Under the pieces are notes generated by a model that saw nothing but the letters and a program-made list of their open reading frames with translations, ran no database searches and was not told the DNA's origin. 64,000 nucleotides of DNA from assembly GCA_022813625.1 (NCBI GenBank), contig JAKLMB010000008.1, forward strand, positions 1 through 64,000, written 5' to 3'. The translations under genes and the position numbers were made by a program. Shown here piece after piece: positions 1 through 11,988 of this stretch. Each line of letters starts with the position of its first letter. Position 1 is the stretch's first letter. Source of the stretch: Aaosphaeria pasadenensis (lineage: Eukaryota > Ascomycota > Dothideomycetes > Pleosporales).

Positions 1-41
1 TGGTGGTGGTGGTGGTGGTGGTTGGTGGTGGGGTGGCCAGC
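1..41. repeat. (TGG)n-rich simple repeat at the left edge
   Basis: The first 27 or so bases are near-perfect TGG triplets, followed by degenerate GTGG units. It is a microsatellite-like tract, and no coding frame around it looks real. Confidence 0.85.
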
Positions 42-2422
42 TCACTGATGTGGCCAGCTTACTGATCAAACACGTTAGTTGTAGTTATGTATGTAGTTAT
101 GTTCTCTTCATCACGCGGTTTGCCGATCGATAAGGCGCGGGGTATGCCGATCTCTCCCTATCACAGTATACTCGGGCGTCTATTGCACGTGATATTCCGG
201 ATTCACTCTCTTTCTGTGTAAAGGTCTGGAAACACTTTTGATGTGCGAATTTTTGATGATTGAGGCTTTTATTCAGAACATCCGTAGGTAGACGGTGCGG
301 TGAAAGAGGCAATGCATTGGTGCGATGTGATTCCCGTTAATGTCCGAAACAGTGCCACTACAGGTCAACATTGTTAGACTACCTAGGTAGGTATATATCA
401 TGGAGTGATTAGTACTTCTACTTCCAACTAACAGGATCTGACTACGCAATACTCGCCGTCTAGTAAAACCACAGTGAGGCTAGAACTAAATATTTGTTCC
501 CTTGCAACAGACACGGAGTTCGGAATATCGTCGAGGAGGGTCCAAATGAATTTACTGGGACGGGGTTTTTTTTTTTAAAAACATTCGCATGGCAATACTG
601 CACATTGAAAACTTTTATTTCTCCTCGGAATAGACTCTACAAAATGCAAGGAAGAACCTACCACCTACCTATGCAGTTACTCAGTAAAGTGGAAGCATCC
701 ATGTCCAATTGCCTTGCGGGGCTTAGCGTGACCTTTGGAGAATGGCATCGGTCACGTGATGCTACCACAAGGAAATCACGAAGATCATTGGGATGCTGGA
801 GCACTATGTCACAAACTACAGCTACATAACGTATTGACTACGACTTCGCTGCTTTCGCCAATTGCCGATGCCTAGCATCCTAGACAGGACCGTGAGCTTG
901 GTAGCGGCCATGCTAACTGCGTTCCCTTGATGCAAGGCGACATTCGGTACCTCCAATTCACTTCTCCGGCGGCCATACAGATGATATTATACAACATGTA
1001 CTCCGTACTCCATACCCTCTTTCCACTTCGCGAAACCGACGATCCGGGCCAAAGGATACCTGAGCCTACCTGCCTGCTTCCAGAACTTACTCAATATAGG
1101 ACAGTGCATTTCCAGCGCTGGGCCATCCATGTCTCTGGGACCATGAGGACCCTTGAGATCTGGTGATGTTCAAGGCACCCATGTTTCTACTCCTTACATA
1201 TCCTCTAATCTCATGTACTAGAGCCTCATCATGGCCCTGCCAATTCTCAGACTCCTTTTCTCTAATTGCATTCCTGCCACGCGACCTTTTCAACTTCAGC
1301 TTCTCCGGCCAAAGCTTGATGCCTCTACGTAAATATCAAATCAGCGCTGCATCTTACACCGAGATTCGGTCCACCCGCGACGATATACCCATCGACTTAC
1401 GCCTCGGTAGAGTGAGGACGAAAGGCAGTGTGCCACTTCATATAACCATTTCAAATTCGCCAGGCCAAAAGAAATGCCATGCAAACGCCGTTCAAATTGT
1501 AGAGAAGCGGCTCCCTCAACGGGGAATAGACCGCTATGTTCTCGCGTTCTAATGCACCGATGCTCGTATGCAGCTCGTCCGATAGAGGAGGCGACTGCCG
1601 ATCGCTCATACTGCATACTTTTCCCTGTCAAGAGTCCTGACCTAACGAACGGACGACAGGGCGTGGTTGCATGACTCAGGCGGTCCATTCCAATCCTCCA
1701 ACGGCTGGGGATAATTTTCCACCAGCGGGAAGGAGCATGCATGTGTTGCTTCGCGTGATAACCTCACGAGATGGAAGCTTATGTCCGTGTTGCCAATGCG
1801 CTGCCAACGCTTCAGGGGCCACCATTCGGGATACAATGCACCGAAGGATTCTACACAAGACGGCCCAGCCAAGGACGTGGCGCCTCCACAAGACGCTCAC
1901 ATTTGGCGGAGATGGACCATGGAGGGCGGGGTTTGGGGTGTTGGCGTTGTGGGATACAAGCAATTGAGGCATAGCGCCACCCTTAGCACCCCCAAGATCT
2001 TGATAGACTGATTTTAATTAACACTACTGTGTACAGACGACTTACCGTACAATTATTGTTTCTGTTTGGCCGAATGACCGGCCGGCTGGTTGGCTGTAGC
2101 CCGTGTAGCCTGTGGGGACACTCGTCCCCTTCGCATGTGTTTAACCCAGGATTTTGCGGAGCGAGTCTCCCACTGGGGTAGACGGGCCGGGGTAAACCTG
2201 TCGAAACCTGGCAGCTAAACCTTCCCCCGGAATAATTGCCCACGGGGTAGAAATACCTCGTCCCAGGACCTGTTTTTGAAGTTTTGTGTCTCTGTGCTGG
2301 AATTCTTTATCAAGGGTTTCTCCCCAGGTCTTCCTCTTCTTCCCTCCAAGGACCCTTGTTCCATCGAGCCGTCGGCCTACTTTCCTCTCATCGCCAAAGG
2401 TCCATAGCAAGAGAAACCAATC
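42..2422. other. Long stretch without a recognisable gene
   Basis: Open frames here are short, overlap on both strands and show no family resemblance. A 12-nt perfect palindrome, CTACCTAGGTAG, lies at 379-390, and a TACTCCGTA-type motif lies near 1000. The last 300-400 bases, ending at the ATG at 2423, must hold the promoter and 5' leader of the transporter gene; they include pyrimidine-rich runs around 2330-2400. Confidence 0.6.
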
Positions 2423-4185
2423 ATGGCTGGCCCCGAGTCCATCCACGACAAGAAGGACGCAAGTCAGGTCGAGAGAGTGCTCTCTGCCGAAGACGAGAAG
2501 GTCGAGCACGTCAACTATGACCGTATCGACGATGAAGTTGCAAAGTATGCTGCCGCCACTGGCGAAGCCGTCATCATCTCCGAAGAGGAGAACAAGCGAC
2601 TAAAGTCATTGATCGACAAGCGTGTGCTTCCTATCATGGTCTTCACCTACTTCCTCCAGGCTTTGGATAAGGGAACCATGTCCTTTACTTCCATCATGGG
2701 TATCCGAAATGACATCCCCGCCTTGAAAGACACCCACAACGTAAGTCTTTTGGTTGGAATTTTTCGAGTTTACCATAGTACCCAGAACTGATCAACTTGT
2801 CATTTAGTGGGGTTGGCTCACCACCTGTATCTACATTGCCGTGCTCATCGTCGAATATCCCACCAACTGGACCATCCAGCGTGTGCCCGTTGGCAAGTAC
2901 CTCGGTTTCAACATCCTCGCTTGGAGCACCGTGCTTTGCTGCCATGCCGCCTGCTTCAGCTTCCCATCTCTCATCGCCGTCCGAACCCTGCTTGGTATCT
3001 TTGAGGCCGTCTGCCAGCCCGCTTTCCTTATCATGAGCTCCATCTGGTACAAGCGCGAGGAGCAGGCCCGCGTTGTCACCTACTGGTACATGATGAACGG
3101 TGCCCAGCAGATCGTCGGTGGTCTTCTCGCGTATGCATTCTCCCAGATTAAGCACCCCAGCTATGTCGACGACAAAGGCAACAGCGGAAGCGCAAAGATC
3201 AGGTCGTGGCAAGCTATCTTCATCACTTATGGTAGCATTTCTTTCTTGTGGGGCTTGTTCGTCCTGTACTGGCTTCCTGGTATGTTTCGCCGCCCTCCGA
3301 CCCTCTCAACAACTTTCTAACAATTTTCTACAGACAGCCCTATGCGCGCGAAGTGCTTCTCCGAGGAGGATAAGAAGCTCATGGTCGAGCGCGTCCGATC
3401 CAACCAGACCGGTCTCCAGAACAGGAAGTTCCGTGCCTACCAGCTCAAGGAGGCCCTCACCGACCCCCAGACCTACTGCTACATGTTGATCCAGATCTGC
3501 ACCACGATCCCCACCTCCGGCCTCGGCGCCTTCTACCAGATCATCATCAAGGGACTCAAGTTCACCACTCTCGAGACCCAGCTCCTCGCCATGGTGCTCG
3601 GTGCCGTCATCATCGCCACGCTCATGGGCTCCGCATGGATGGTCGGACGAACGAAGCAGAATCTCCTCACCATGCTCGTATTCCTGATACCGTAAGTTTA
3701 AGGCATCTCCAATCGAATCCTCCGCGTCCGCGACTGACACTTGTAATAGATCTTTCATCGGCACAATCGTCATCATGACAGTGAAGAACACCAACAACGC
3801 CACCAAAGCCGGCCTCCTCATCTCCTACTGGATTGTCTTCACCTTCTGGGCAGCACAGGGTCTCGGAATGTCTCTCCTGACACGAAACGTCGGCGGGCAA
3901 ACCAAGAAGTCCATCTGCATCACCATGAACTTCCTCGCGTGGTGCGCGGGTAACGCCGCGGGTCCCCAGATCTTCTTCAACGGCGACGCGCCAAGGTACC
4001 TCAAGGCGCTCTCCATCCACATCGGCTGCTACAGCTTCTTGGTGCTCGTCATCTTGTTCTTGAGGTGGGAGCTCACCAGGAGGAACAAGAGCAAGGACAG
4101 GGAGTTCGGTGTCGAGACCAACACCACCCACGGTTTCGACGACTTGACGGATAAGGAGAACCCTAACTTCCGTTATGTCTACTAA
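2423..4185 (+). CDS. MFS transporter, allantoate permease (Dal5)-like, ACS family
   Basis: A 527-residue plasma-membrane carrier, probably moving a small organic anion or nitrogenous compound by proton symport. The exons are 2423-2740, 2808-3279, 3334-3691 and 3750-4185; all three introns (67, 54, 58 nt) have GT..AG ends. The N-terminal ~80 residues are hydrophilic and acidic. About twelve hydrophobic segments follow, with the family's usual signs: a long cytosolic loop around DSPMRAKCFSEEDKKLM in mid-protein and a C-terminal tail ending DKENPNFRYVY, much as in Dal5-type permeases. The start ATG lies in CCAATCATGGC and gives a normal length. The substrate cannot be read from sequence; the Dal5 family carries allantoate, ureidosuccinate, dipeptides, vitamins and other anions. 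No neighbouring gene suggests a pathway. Confidence 0.9.
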
Positions 4186-5400
4186 GACCTGATCCCACTT
4201 CTTCCTAGATAGCTGGATTTGGGGAAATCCCAATTGGGGAAGGTTGAATGTCCGCTTTGGGGGTCAAGGTGGATGGTAGTCTTTCAATGTGCGAAGAATA
4301 ACGTAGTCAGTGCACTCATCTCGTTATGGCGAGTGAACGAGCGATAATTGAAAGCGTGCTATTCTTTCCAATTCCCTCCGCAATCACTTTGCTGAACCCG
4401 AATCTGTGTCGTGTCGTCGTGCTGCCTATTTGCCCCTTATGTGACTGGCTATGTACTGATGCCCATTGCCCTTCGCTCTACTCGTATCCATGGATTAGCA
4501 ACTCCTGCCTGTCCAGGCAATTGATTTCTATTCTAACTCAGTGCACGACACTAAATCCCAAATCGCCCACCCACCCATTCACATTCCCCCCTCTGAGCAA
4601 CCCAAGTCCATATATACCTTCCCCAAAGGAAAAAACAAGCTCCACCTCCGCCCAACTTCTCATCCTCCTCGTAATTGTCCTTAGCCCCATAGGCACAAAC
4701 AAGAATGAGAATGAAAATAAAAGCACTACAAACCTACAATTAGGAACCATTGAATCTACTCAATTAACGTTACGAACAAACCCTACATACTGTAAAAGAT
4801 AATGGAAATAATAGAATCATTCCACAACCTATTCTATAGTAGGCGAGAACGTATTTTGAAGGAGATTTACAATCTCCTATGGTTTAAATTATGGTTTAAA
4901 ACTTAATATTATTTATTTCTTTTAAATTAACAACACGTACTTACTATAGAATTAAATGAAGATGGTTGTATTTCTATAGTTCATTAAACGTCTTATTTGC
5001 CTTTGGTCTTCATATCTTAAATGCAGCTACTGATCATCATGACTTGTAGACGTACTTTTGTGTTGGAATGGCAAATTGTTTTGGAATCAGCTAAGTGATC
5101 TACTCTAAGAAATCGCAAGATCGGTCCTCCGGACTGTGAGTAATGGTAAAGTACCGGATTACATATCACGCAACAAACACGCATACTAAATGGAAGAAAT
5201 GGGTGAAGGTGATCTCTTGTGTATGATTGTCCAGTCATCGTATTATTCCATCTTCTGCAACCATGTATTTATGTGTATGTAAGTCGTGAATAAGGTAGCG
5301 TAGGTAGCCAGCCGGTTCATTTACTTCTGTTCATTCATTCATGTACAACAATAACCAAACGTCTCCAATGATGTGTCACAGCATCTTCCTCGTGGTAGGC
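4186..5400. other. Intergenic, with an AT-rich patch
   Basis: This separates two genes whose 3' ends face each other. No supported ORF is present. Bases about 4800-4990 are markedly AT-rich (runs of TTTAAATTAA and TTAATATTATTTATTT) against a surrounding composition near 50% GC, so it could be a small decayed insertion or simply 3' flanking DNA. Confidence 0.5.
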
Positions 5401-8400
5401 CTAGAATATATCCTCGAGACCATGGTCCTCCCACTTCGATTTCTCGTTCGCGACCTCGTCTCTGACCTTCCAGTACTCGTGGTTGAACACCCAGTACGAC
5501 TCGCCTGTGATGTCGCAGGTTCCCTTGGTGAACCACTTGGGCTCGAACTCTTCGCCCTTGGCCTCGCGGATGCGACGTGTCTTTCGTTGCTTCTCCTCCA
5601 CGCGGTTCTTCTCCGTGGCCGCGAAGTCGTACTCGCCATCCTCCATGGCACGCTGATCGGGTCGGAGGCGGGTGTCGGTGGGGGCGACGACGGGGCGGAG
5701 GGCATCGGGGATGGCGTTGAGAGTGACGACGAAGGGAGTGAGGTTGAAAGGAATGCCGGTTGGGCGTTCGTGGCATTGCCAGACGAGGAAGGCTTTGTTT
5801 TCGTCGCTGTGGCCGTGGCCACGATTGGCGCCACCCTTCTCAATTTCGGCGTCTTCGAACCCGGGCGTTAGACGCGCATAGATCTTGTCGTTCCAGCGTC
5901 CGCCGATGCTCCAGCAGACGTGACCACGGGCATCGAGCACCTTACCGGCGACTTGGTATGCGGAAGATGCCTTCCACCCACGGGGCTTGAAGTTCAGTTG
6001 GCAAACTTCGCCGGTGGTGTGGTTCTTAATCTCCATTAGGCCGTAGTTGTCAACAGTCGGGTTACCAGTAATGATGCCGATGACGGAAGAGGTGACCTTC
6101 TTCCAGGTGTACAGCTCTTCCTTACCGCCGGTGGCAGTGGGTCGGAGGCGAAGGAACCATGTTCCGAGAGGGTTGATGTCGAACGACTTGCCGTAGAACT
6201 TGGATTGCACGGCGGATTCACCCTACAAATATCAGTATCTCGTGCAGTAGATGACACTTTAGCGACTTACATAGTAATCCCACTTCTTTGACTCCGCATA
6301 GGCAGCACCAATCGGAGGATGATGGCTCACTTGCTCGATGAAGAAACGGTAGCCCTTGTCGGGCCTGGCGTATTCGTACGTCTCACCAAGGAGAGGGTTA
6401 AACGGTTTGGCCACACGCCCGATGGTCGATGCATACTCAGAGGCCGCAAATGCAGCGACATAGAGCAATCGCTCGGTCGATTCAACACGCTCGGCGGCAG
6501 TGTCGAGCAAATCAGTGTATTCCATGTCTTCCGCCACACGTTGCAGGAGTGATGTCGGCTCATTGAAGGAGACGGGTAGTGTCATCTTCGTCATGTCCTT
6601 ACCAATCATAGATTTCAAGATGCCCTGCGCTTTATTAGCATCGCACATCCCACGCGAGTCGTCAACACTTACCCATAATGAGATCTTCGGCCGGTCATCT
6701 GCGTCCATTGCAAGTCTCTTTCGTGGACCGTCTTCGTACCCTCTAAAACCAGTCTCGATCAATGCGTGCCTGCTCGCGTAGATATCATCATCGCCTTGGG
6801 CAGTGTCGGCGGGTTGCAGTGCGGGGCTGGCGACAACGGGCAGTTCCGCAACCTCGACCTCGCCAGCACCAACGGCGTCGAAGAACTCCTCGTCATCCTC
6901 GGATTCAGACTCTGACATGTCAGCAGCAATATCTGCAAACGTAGCCTTTCTTCGCAATTTTTGATCGACGGTGGTGCCCGGCCGGGTAGGACGAATGAAT
7001 TTGGTATCTGGCTCGTTGTTGAGTGCCTCGTCAGCCTCCGCGAAGTCATCATCGCTATGATCGTGCGGTGCCTCGTCGTCCATATCGTAATCTTCCAAGG
7101 CCTCACGAAGCGCACGCTTGGTCTTCCTTCGTTTGAGTTCCGATTCGCCGATGCGGTTCTCTAGCTCTTCCTGCTCCTTCGCAACCTTGGCCATGCTGTC
7201 CTCCCACATCCGGCGAACATTGGCTTCCCGATCCAGGCGATACTGCCAGTACGCATCTCGGTCCCTAGATATCCTGAGGAGATCTCCAACAAGGCCCTTA
7301 AGATTTCCAATGGCTGATTCGTACGACGAAAGAGTCTGCACCATGAGGGGATCCGACAATTGCATCGAAGAGTTCTTGTCCTTCTCGGACTGAAGCGCCA
7401 AAGTGACCTGCTCTAGAAGATCAAGCTGCACCTTCGCGGACTGAGCAGTGATATTGAAGGCGTCCTTATTGTGCGGTTTCACCTCGCGACTGCTGCCATC
7501 GTCGCCGTACTCGTCGTCGTCGTCCAGATCGCCCTCGATTGTCGCCGTACCAACATGGCTGACCATCTTGCCTAGCTCATTCCCAGCCATGCTTGGTTCA
7601 TAAACGCTATCGGGATCCTCATTGATACTCGTAGCATGTCGCGACGAGGTATCCTGGCTTGTAAGTGGCACGCCGAGAGCGGTCGAGGGAGCAAGGCTCT
7701 TCTGTGCGTGGAGTCGCGAGCTAGAGATGCTGGGGGCTTCACTACCCTCTTTTGACGTCGACGGGCGCGGGGCCAGCTGCTCGATTTTGGCCTGCTTCAA
7801 GGCCTCTTGGTCACGCTGGGCTCGCTTGTCCTCCTCGCGAGCCTCATCTTTGCTCCACTGAATAGCGTTGTTCAAGGCCCAAAACCATCGCTTAGCCTCG
7901 ACCTGGTGATTGGCTTTGAGGTGGTATTTGACCGAAGACTTCCCTTGAATCTCGAACCGCAGCTTATCCTGGGCATCCATGAATAATTTCGCAATGCGCA
8001 TATTGATGGCGCCTCGGCAAGCTGAGCCAGTATCGTCTATGGCATCGTTAGCACTGCTGCAAGGTGGAGTATTGTCCCCATACCTTGATGCTTGTAGTAG
8101 CTGAGGACACCGTCCTCAAGAACAAACCACCTGAGCTTGTACCCGCTTGTGTAATTTGTCCACTTCTTCAAGTAACCTTTCATCTCACGGGACTCTTTAG
8201 CTCCCATACCGTTGTCGCCTGCAGCACCAGGCTGCGCCGCAGCGCCAGCCAATATAGTCTTCTCTTGAATGCCTCTCTGAGCCGCAGCAGCTGCGGGTGA
8301 GCGCTTCAGTATCCTGCGAGTGCTTTCATCCTTTGTGTAATCCTGGGGTAGCTTTCCTTTGCGATCACGGCGAAAAGGGTCTGCGCCATTAAGAAGCAAG

Positions 8401-9743
8401 AGCTGTGCTAGGTCTTTGTTCTTTCGCTTCGCTGCCTCGTGCAGAAGTGTGCCGCCGGCGTCGACGACAACGGGGTCGGTGGCCAGATCCCCGCCATTGA
8501 CGTCCAATGTACTCTTCACTCTCGGATCCTGCAGTATTTTCTCGATGCCAGCGATGTCGCCCGTACCGACCAATTGCTGGATCTTCTTCACATGTGTGTC
8601 AATGAATATCGAGCGAGCGAGTTGGAGTTGTTGGAAGATGTCGGGGGTGCGGGCGAGATCGAGGGGAGTTTGGCCAATGTAGTTGGCAATAGAGTCATTG
8701 ATGTCGGGGCGGTCTAGGAGCATTCGCACGATGGGTGCCCGGCCAAGGGTGGCTGCTAGATGAAGCGGGGTGTTTCCGTCGCGATCTCGGCCATTGATGT
8801 CGATGACGGAGTCGGGACTGGGGGTGGCATTCGAGAGGACGAATTCAACAACAGGTGCTTCTGCGCATTGGACGGCTAGATGGAGTATGGAGGTTCCCTC
8901 TGTTCGTGCGGTGGGCAATGAGAGCGAGGAGGCACTCTGCTCGCCATCGGTGGGGTTGACCTGGTCCCTGATTGCCTTGGAGATGGCGCCCGTGTCACCA
9001 TTGCGGAGGGACTCGAATACACGGAAGAGTTTGACGGACTGTTCTATGGAAGCGCCTTTGAACGCTGGGGAGGTGGGCGTTGCTGCAGCGGTGCTCGTTG
9101 GCTGGATCGGTGATGCGGGGGAGAGGTTGCTGCTGTCTGGGGCAGATGGGTTAGACATGGTGGCGGAGAGGTGTGGGCGGTGTTTCGAGCCACTACGATG
9201 GGGACCACCGAGATGGAGATGGTGGTGATGATGGTGATGATGCGAGGAGTGGACGGATGATGCTTGCTGCGAATTGATTGAGGCGGCAGACGAGCCGGGA
9301 GGGCCAGTGTCGGTGGCAGCGATGTTACTGCTGCTGTTGTTGTTGGGCCCGCCGTTGGAGTCGGTGACGTCGCTCTTGGTGTTGGACGACACCCGCGAGA
9401 GGAGGTTCTTCACGCTCGCCGACTTGGAGCGTTTGTGTCTGCGCGTGGATGGTGGTTAGTGGGATTTCTTTGCTACCATGCCGCCTGGGAGGAGGTGTAT
9501 TTTAATATTGCAGCACCGCCGGGTGGTATGTGGATACTGCTGTGTTGTTGGTGTTGCTAGAGTTGCGGGCAGGGGAATTTTGAGGCCTCGGCGTCACACA
9601 GACACGCGCGCACACAACGAAGGAACAACCAGACATTGCAATATTGTGCGAGGACAAGCAAGCCAGCCAGTTCTGTACGACACACAATGTATGTCTTGGA
9701 AAACATATGGGGTGAGAACAAGCACAACGTACCCTCCTTCCAT
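5401..9743 (-). CDS. OSH1: Oxysterol-binding protein, Osh1/Swh1-type (ankyrin-PH-ORD)
   Basis: A lipid-transfer protein that exchanges sterol and PI4P at ER contact sites. The exons on the minus strand are 9743-9733, 9438-8084, 8036-6673, 6624-6271 and 6222-5401, giving 1301 residues. A low-complexity N-terminus includes an eight-histidine run near 9220-9240. Ankyrin repeats follow (GNTPLHLAATLGRAPIVRML and two others, roughly residues 185-390), then a PH domain (YLKKWTNYTSGYKLRWFVLE, about 435-550). An FFAT-like motif in an acidic patch (EDDEEFFDAVG, about residue 835) should bind VAP proteins in the ER. The C-terminal ORD carries the family signature EQVSHHPP. The start is inferred: the main exon is open upstream only to a stop at 9456-9458, and an 11-nt first exon encoding MEGG joined across a 294-nt intron restores frame as MEGGHKRSKSAS. 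The 48-nt third intron has no stop and is divisible by three. Domain identity is certain; the first exon is less so. Confidence 0.93.
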
Positions 9744-10813
9744 GGTTATGATTGGGCTGGCGAGCGGGCTTTTGGAGGCAGCCAAGCGGGGCGGAGGTGA
9801 GATGTTCGGAATGACAGATGCCGGTCAGAGGAGCTCGATCGATCCAGTGGGTGGGTAAGTACGATGGCGAGGCGAGGCGTGCCGCAGGGTAGAGGGAGGA
9901 GGTATGGACACGGGGAGAAAGGATTAAAAGAGAGAGAGAGAGGGAAGAAAGGAAGGGAAGGATGAAAGAGGGAGAGGCGCGGCGGTGATGTAGTTGTAGG
10001 TAGTGGACTAGAGTAGGATGTTGTTGTAGAAGAAGAGTTAAGGATTAGGACAAGATTGGGATGGCGGATAGATCATAGTGGGATGGGATAGGATAAGTGT
10101 ACGCGTAGTAGTAGTATGTAGTAGCACTCGTAGCAACACTCGTAGTTAGTATGGATGGATGGAGTGAATACTTGGTACCCGTAGCTTTCGTCAACGTTGA
10201 CAAGCTTATTTAGATCAACTTTTGGGCAGAAACCAAATCTTCGTATCCGGTCCAAAGGTTGGCCAGGCCTTTGCATTGCATTCTTCGACTGGGCGTCTAG
10301 CATACCTATCTAGGTAGGAGGGTAAATGTTTATCGTTCGTAGCTATAACTATTACACAGTAGATTGAACACAGTGGGATAGCAATGCTGTTCCGTTGGAT
10401 GAAGGATCTACTGATCCTTTCTTGTCTCTTTTCCTTTTTGTCGTTTCATGCCCCGCCTCTGCTTGATCATCGCCATCGCCAACCAGGGAAGCGCAGGGGA
10501 GCCAATCAGATGCTAAGGGGAGCTCGCTCCGAGGGTACTTGGCATCAGCAATGAGATCACCAAGAGCAACAATACAGTTGATACTTAGGCAATAATACGA
10601 CACAAGTTCATGCTTGATTCGTCTCATAATGGCAGTATCATGATTCCTCTAAAGTGTACCCGATTGGAGAGCTTGCTTTCCTTCTCCTTTTGTCCTCTAT
10701 GCCAGCACGCCAGGGGCAGGCATCTCTATGAATAATTCCATGCGTATTTGTACACTTTATCGTATATCCTTCGCTTTTTGCCGCTCTATGGCCAACACTA
10801 CAACAATAGTCCT
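9744..10813. other. Intergenic: promoter side of the OSBP gene
   Basis: No convincing gene is present. The stretch holds a purine-rich tract with (AG)n at about 9929-9942 and TAGTAG-type repeats near 10100-10130, likely in the upstream or leader region of the OSBP gene. The right end is the 3' flank of ATP12. A CTATCTAGGTAGG motif lies near 10305. Confidence 0.5.
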
Positions 10814-11988
10814 TTATGTTCTATCCCCTCCGACCAAAAGAATAACACTGCCGAGCTGCCTCTTCATGTCTTCCTTTTCCACATCGTGGGTATCCTCCAC
10901 CTCGCCCCACTGCCTCGTTTGCCATCGCACCTCCGTGCTTGCTGCCTCCGCCGCCTCCTCAATGCCGAACCGATGCCCGCCAGTGTTTCCTCTGACATCC
11001 GCGAAGGCTTCGGCCCACTCGTGAATCAACCGAACGCCAACCAGCAGACTCTTGGACGCAAGCACAGCCCGCTCTAGACCAGCGAGCTCGAACGCGGGTA
11101 GACCACTCAACCACCCAATCAACACGCTCTTGGTCATCTCCGGCTGATCAATGGGCATGATGCTGTCAGGCTCTAGGATGGGCTTGATCTCCACTCCTGG
11201 CCAGACATGGGTGGTCAAGTATGCGATGATGGGGGTCGAAATGTCTATCTGCAAGTCGCGAAGGGAGCCAACGTTCTCCGGATCATGGAGGCTTTTCTCC
11301 GGAGCCCAGCAAAGCAGAGTGTCGGTAGACAGGTAGCGCATCAACATCCTGATAATGTCGTCACGAGGCTTCGAATTCCCTGCTGCATCGGCCTTTGCGA
11401 TGTCGACGGCGCGGGCGGCGAGCGAGGTCATGGGGATGTAGTGGGTCTTGAGGGCTTGCTGTGCGCTGACGAGGAGGTCCCATTCGAGTGCAATGGCGGT
11501 GGCCAGCTGGTGCTTGGAGGCCGGGACGGTGAGGATCTCCTTGGTGGGAGTTCGGACAGGTCGCTTGTCGAGGAACACTTGCAGGCCATCTACGCGACTC
11601 CGTAAGAACTTGTATGAGGGAAGACAGGAGTTCACGTTGTATATATTGTATTGAATGGGAAAGATGAATGTAACTACTTACTGTCTGTTTCCTGGACAGA
11701 GACATCTTGCCAGAAGCGCTTCTGCAGAGCGTACGTTGGCTTTGTGGGCGCGGAGCGAACCTCCTGGGCCTGCTTGAGCAATGCAGCCTGTTTCCGTTTC
11801 CTCTCTACGCGCGCGAGGGCATCTGCTGGAGAAGGCTTGGGGGCATCGGGTGGAGGGCCAGGGACGGAGGGCTGTGGGAGCGGTTGCGCATATCGGGAAG
11901 ATGACGTATGGAGGCATTGGTAGAGAGGGCGAGCTCGACGGGGAGCATGGAGCCTCAATGAGGCGAGAGAGGGCCGGATTGCCTCCAT
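10814..11988 (-). CDS. ATP12: Mitochondrial F1-ATPase assembly chaperone Atp12
   Basis: Atp12 binds the free alpha subunit of the mitochondrial F1-ATPase and hands it on for alpha3beta3 assembly. The exons are 11988-11682 and 11589-10814 (92-nt intron), 360 residues. The N-terminus is a basic, serine-rich mitochondrial presequence (MEAIRPSLASLRLHAPRRAR). A proline-rich linker and a charged KRKQAALLKQAQEV segment follow, then the conserved core RFWQDVSVQETD joined across the intron to NGLQVFLDKRPVRTP, which fits the family exactly and fixes the acceptor. Further conserved blocks are ALEWDLL, PMTSLAARAVD and the WAPE segment (DTLLCWAPEKSL). The length matches other fungal Atp12 proteins. A methionine is available only at 11988, since the upstream extension begins with non-ATG codons. 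Confidence 0.94.

Noticed and set aside
1163..1552. A 129-codon open frame in the left gap.
   Set aside because: Competes with an opposite-strand frame of equal length, and shows no family likeness.
4326..4802. A 158-codon plus-strand frame in the AT-richer gap after the first transporter.
   Set aside because: Ser/Pro/Thr/Asn-rich without domain, lying in 3' flanking DNA.
5341..5871. Long plus-strand frames antisense to the OSBP gene.
   Set aside because: These are shadows of the GC-rich coding sequence on the minus strand, which has the conserved ORD domain.
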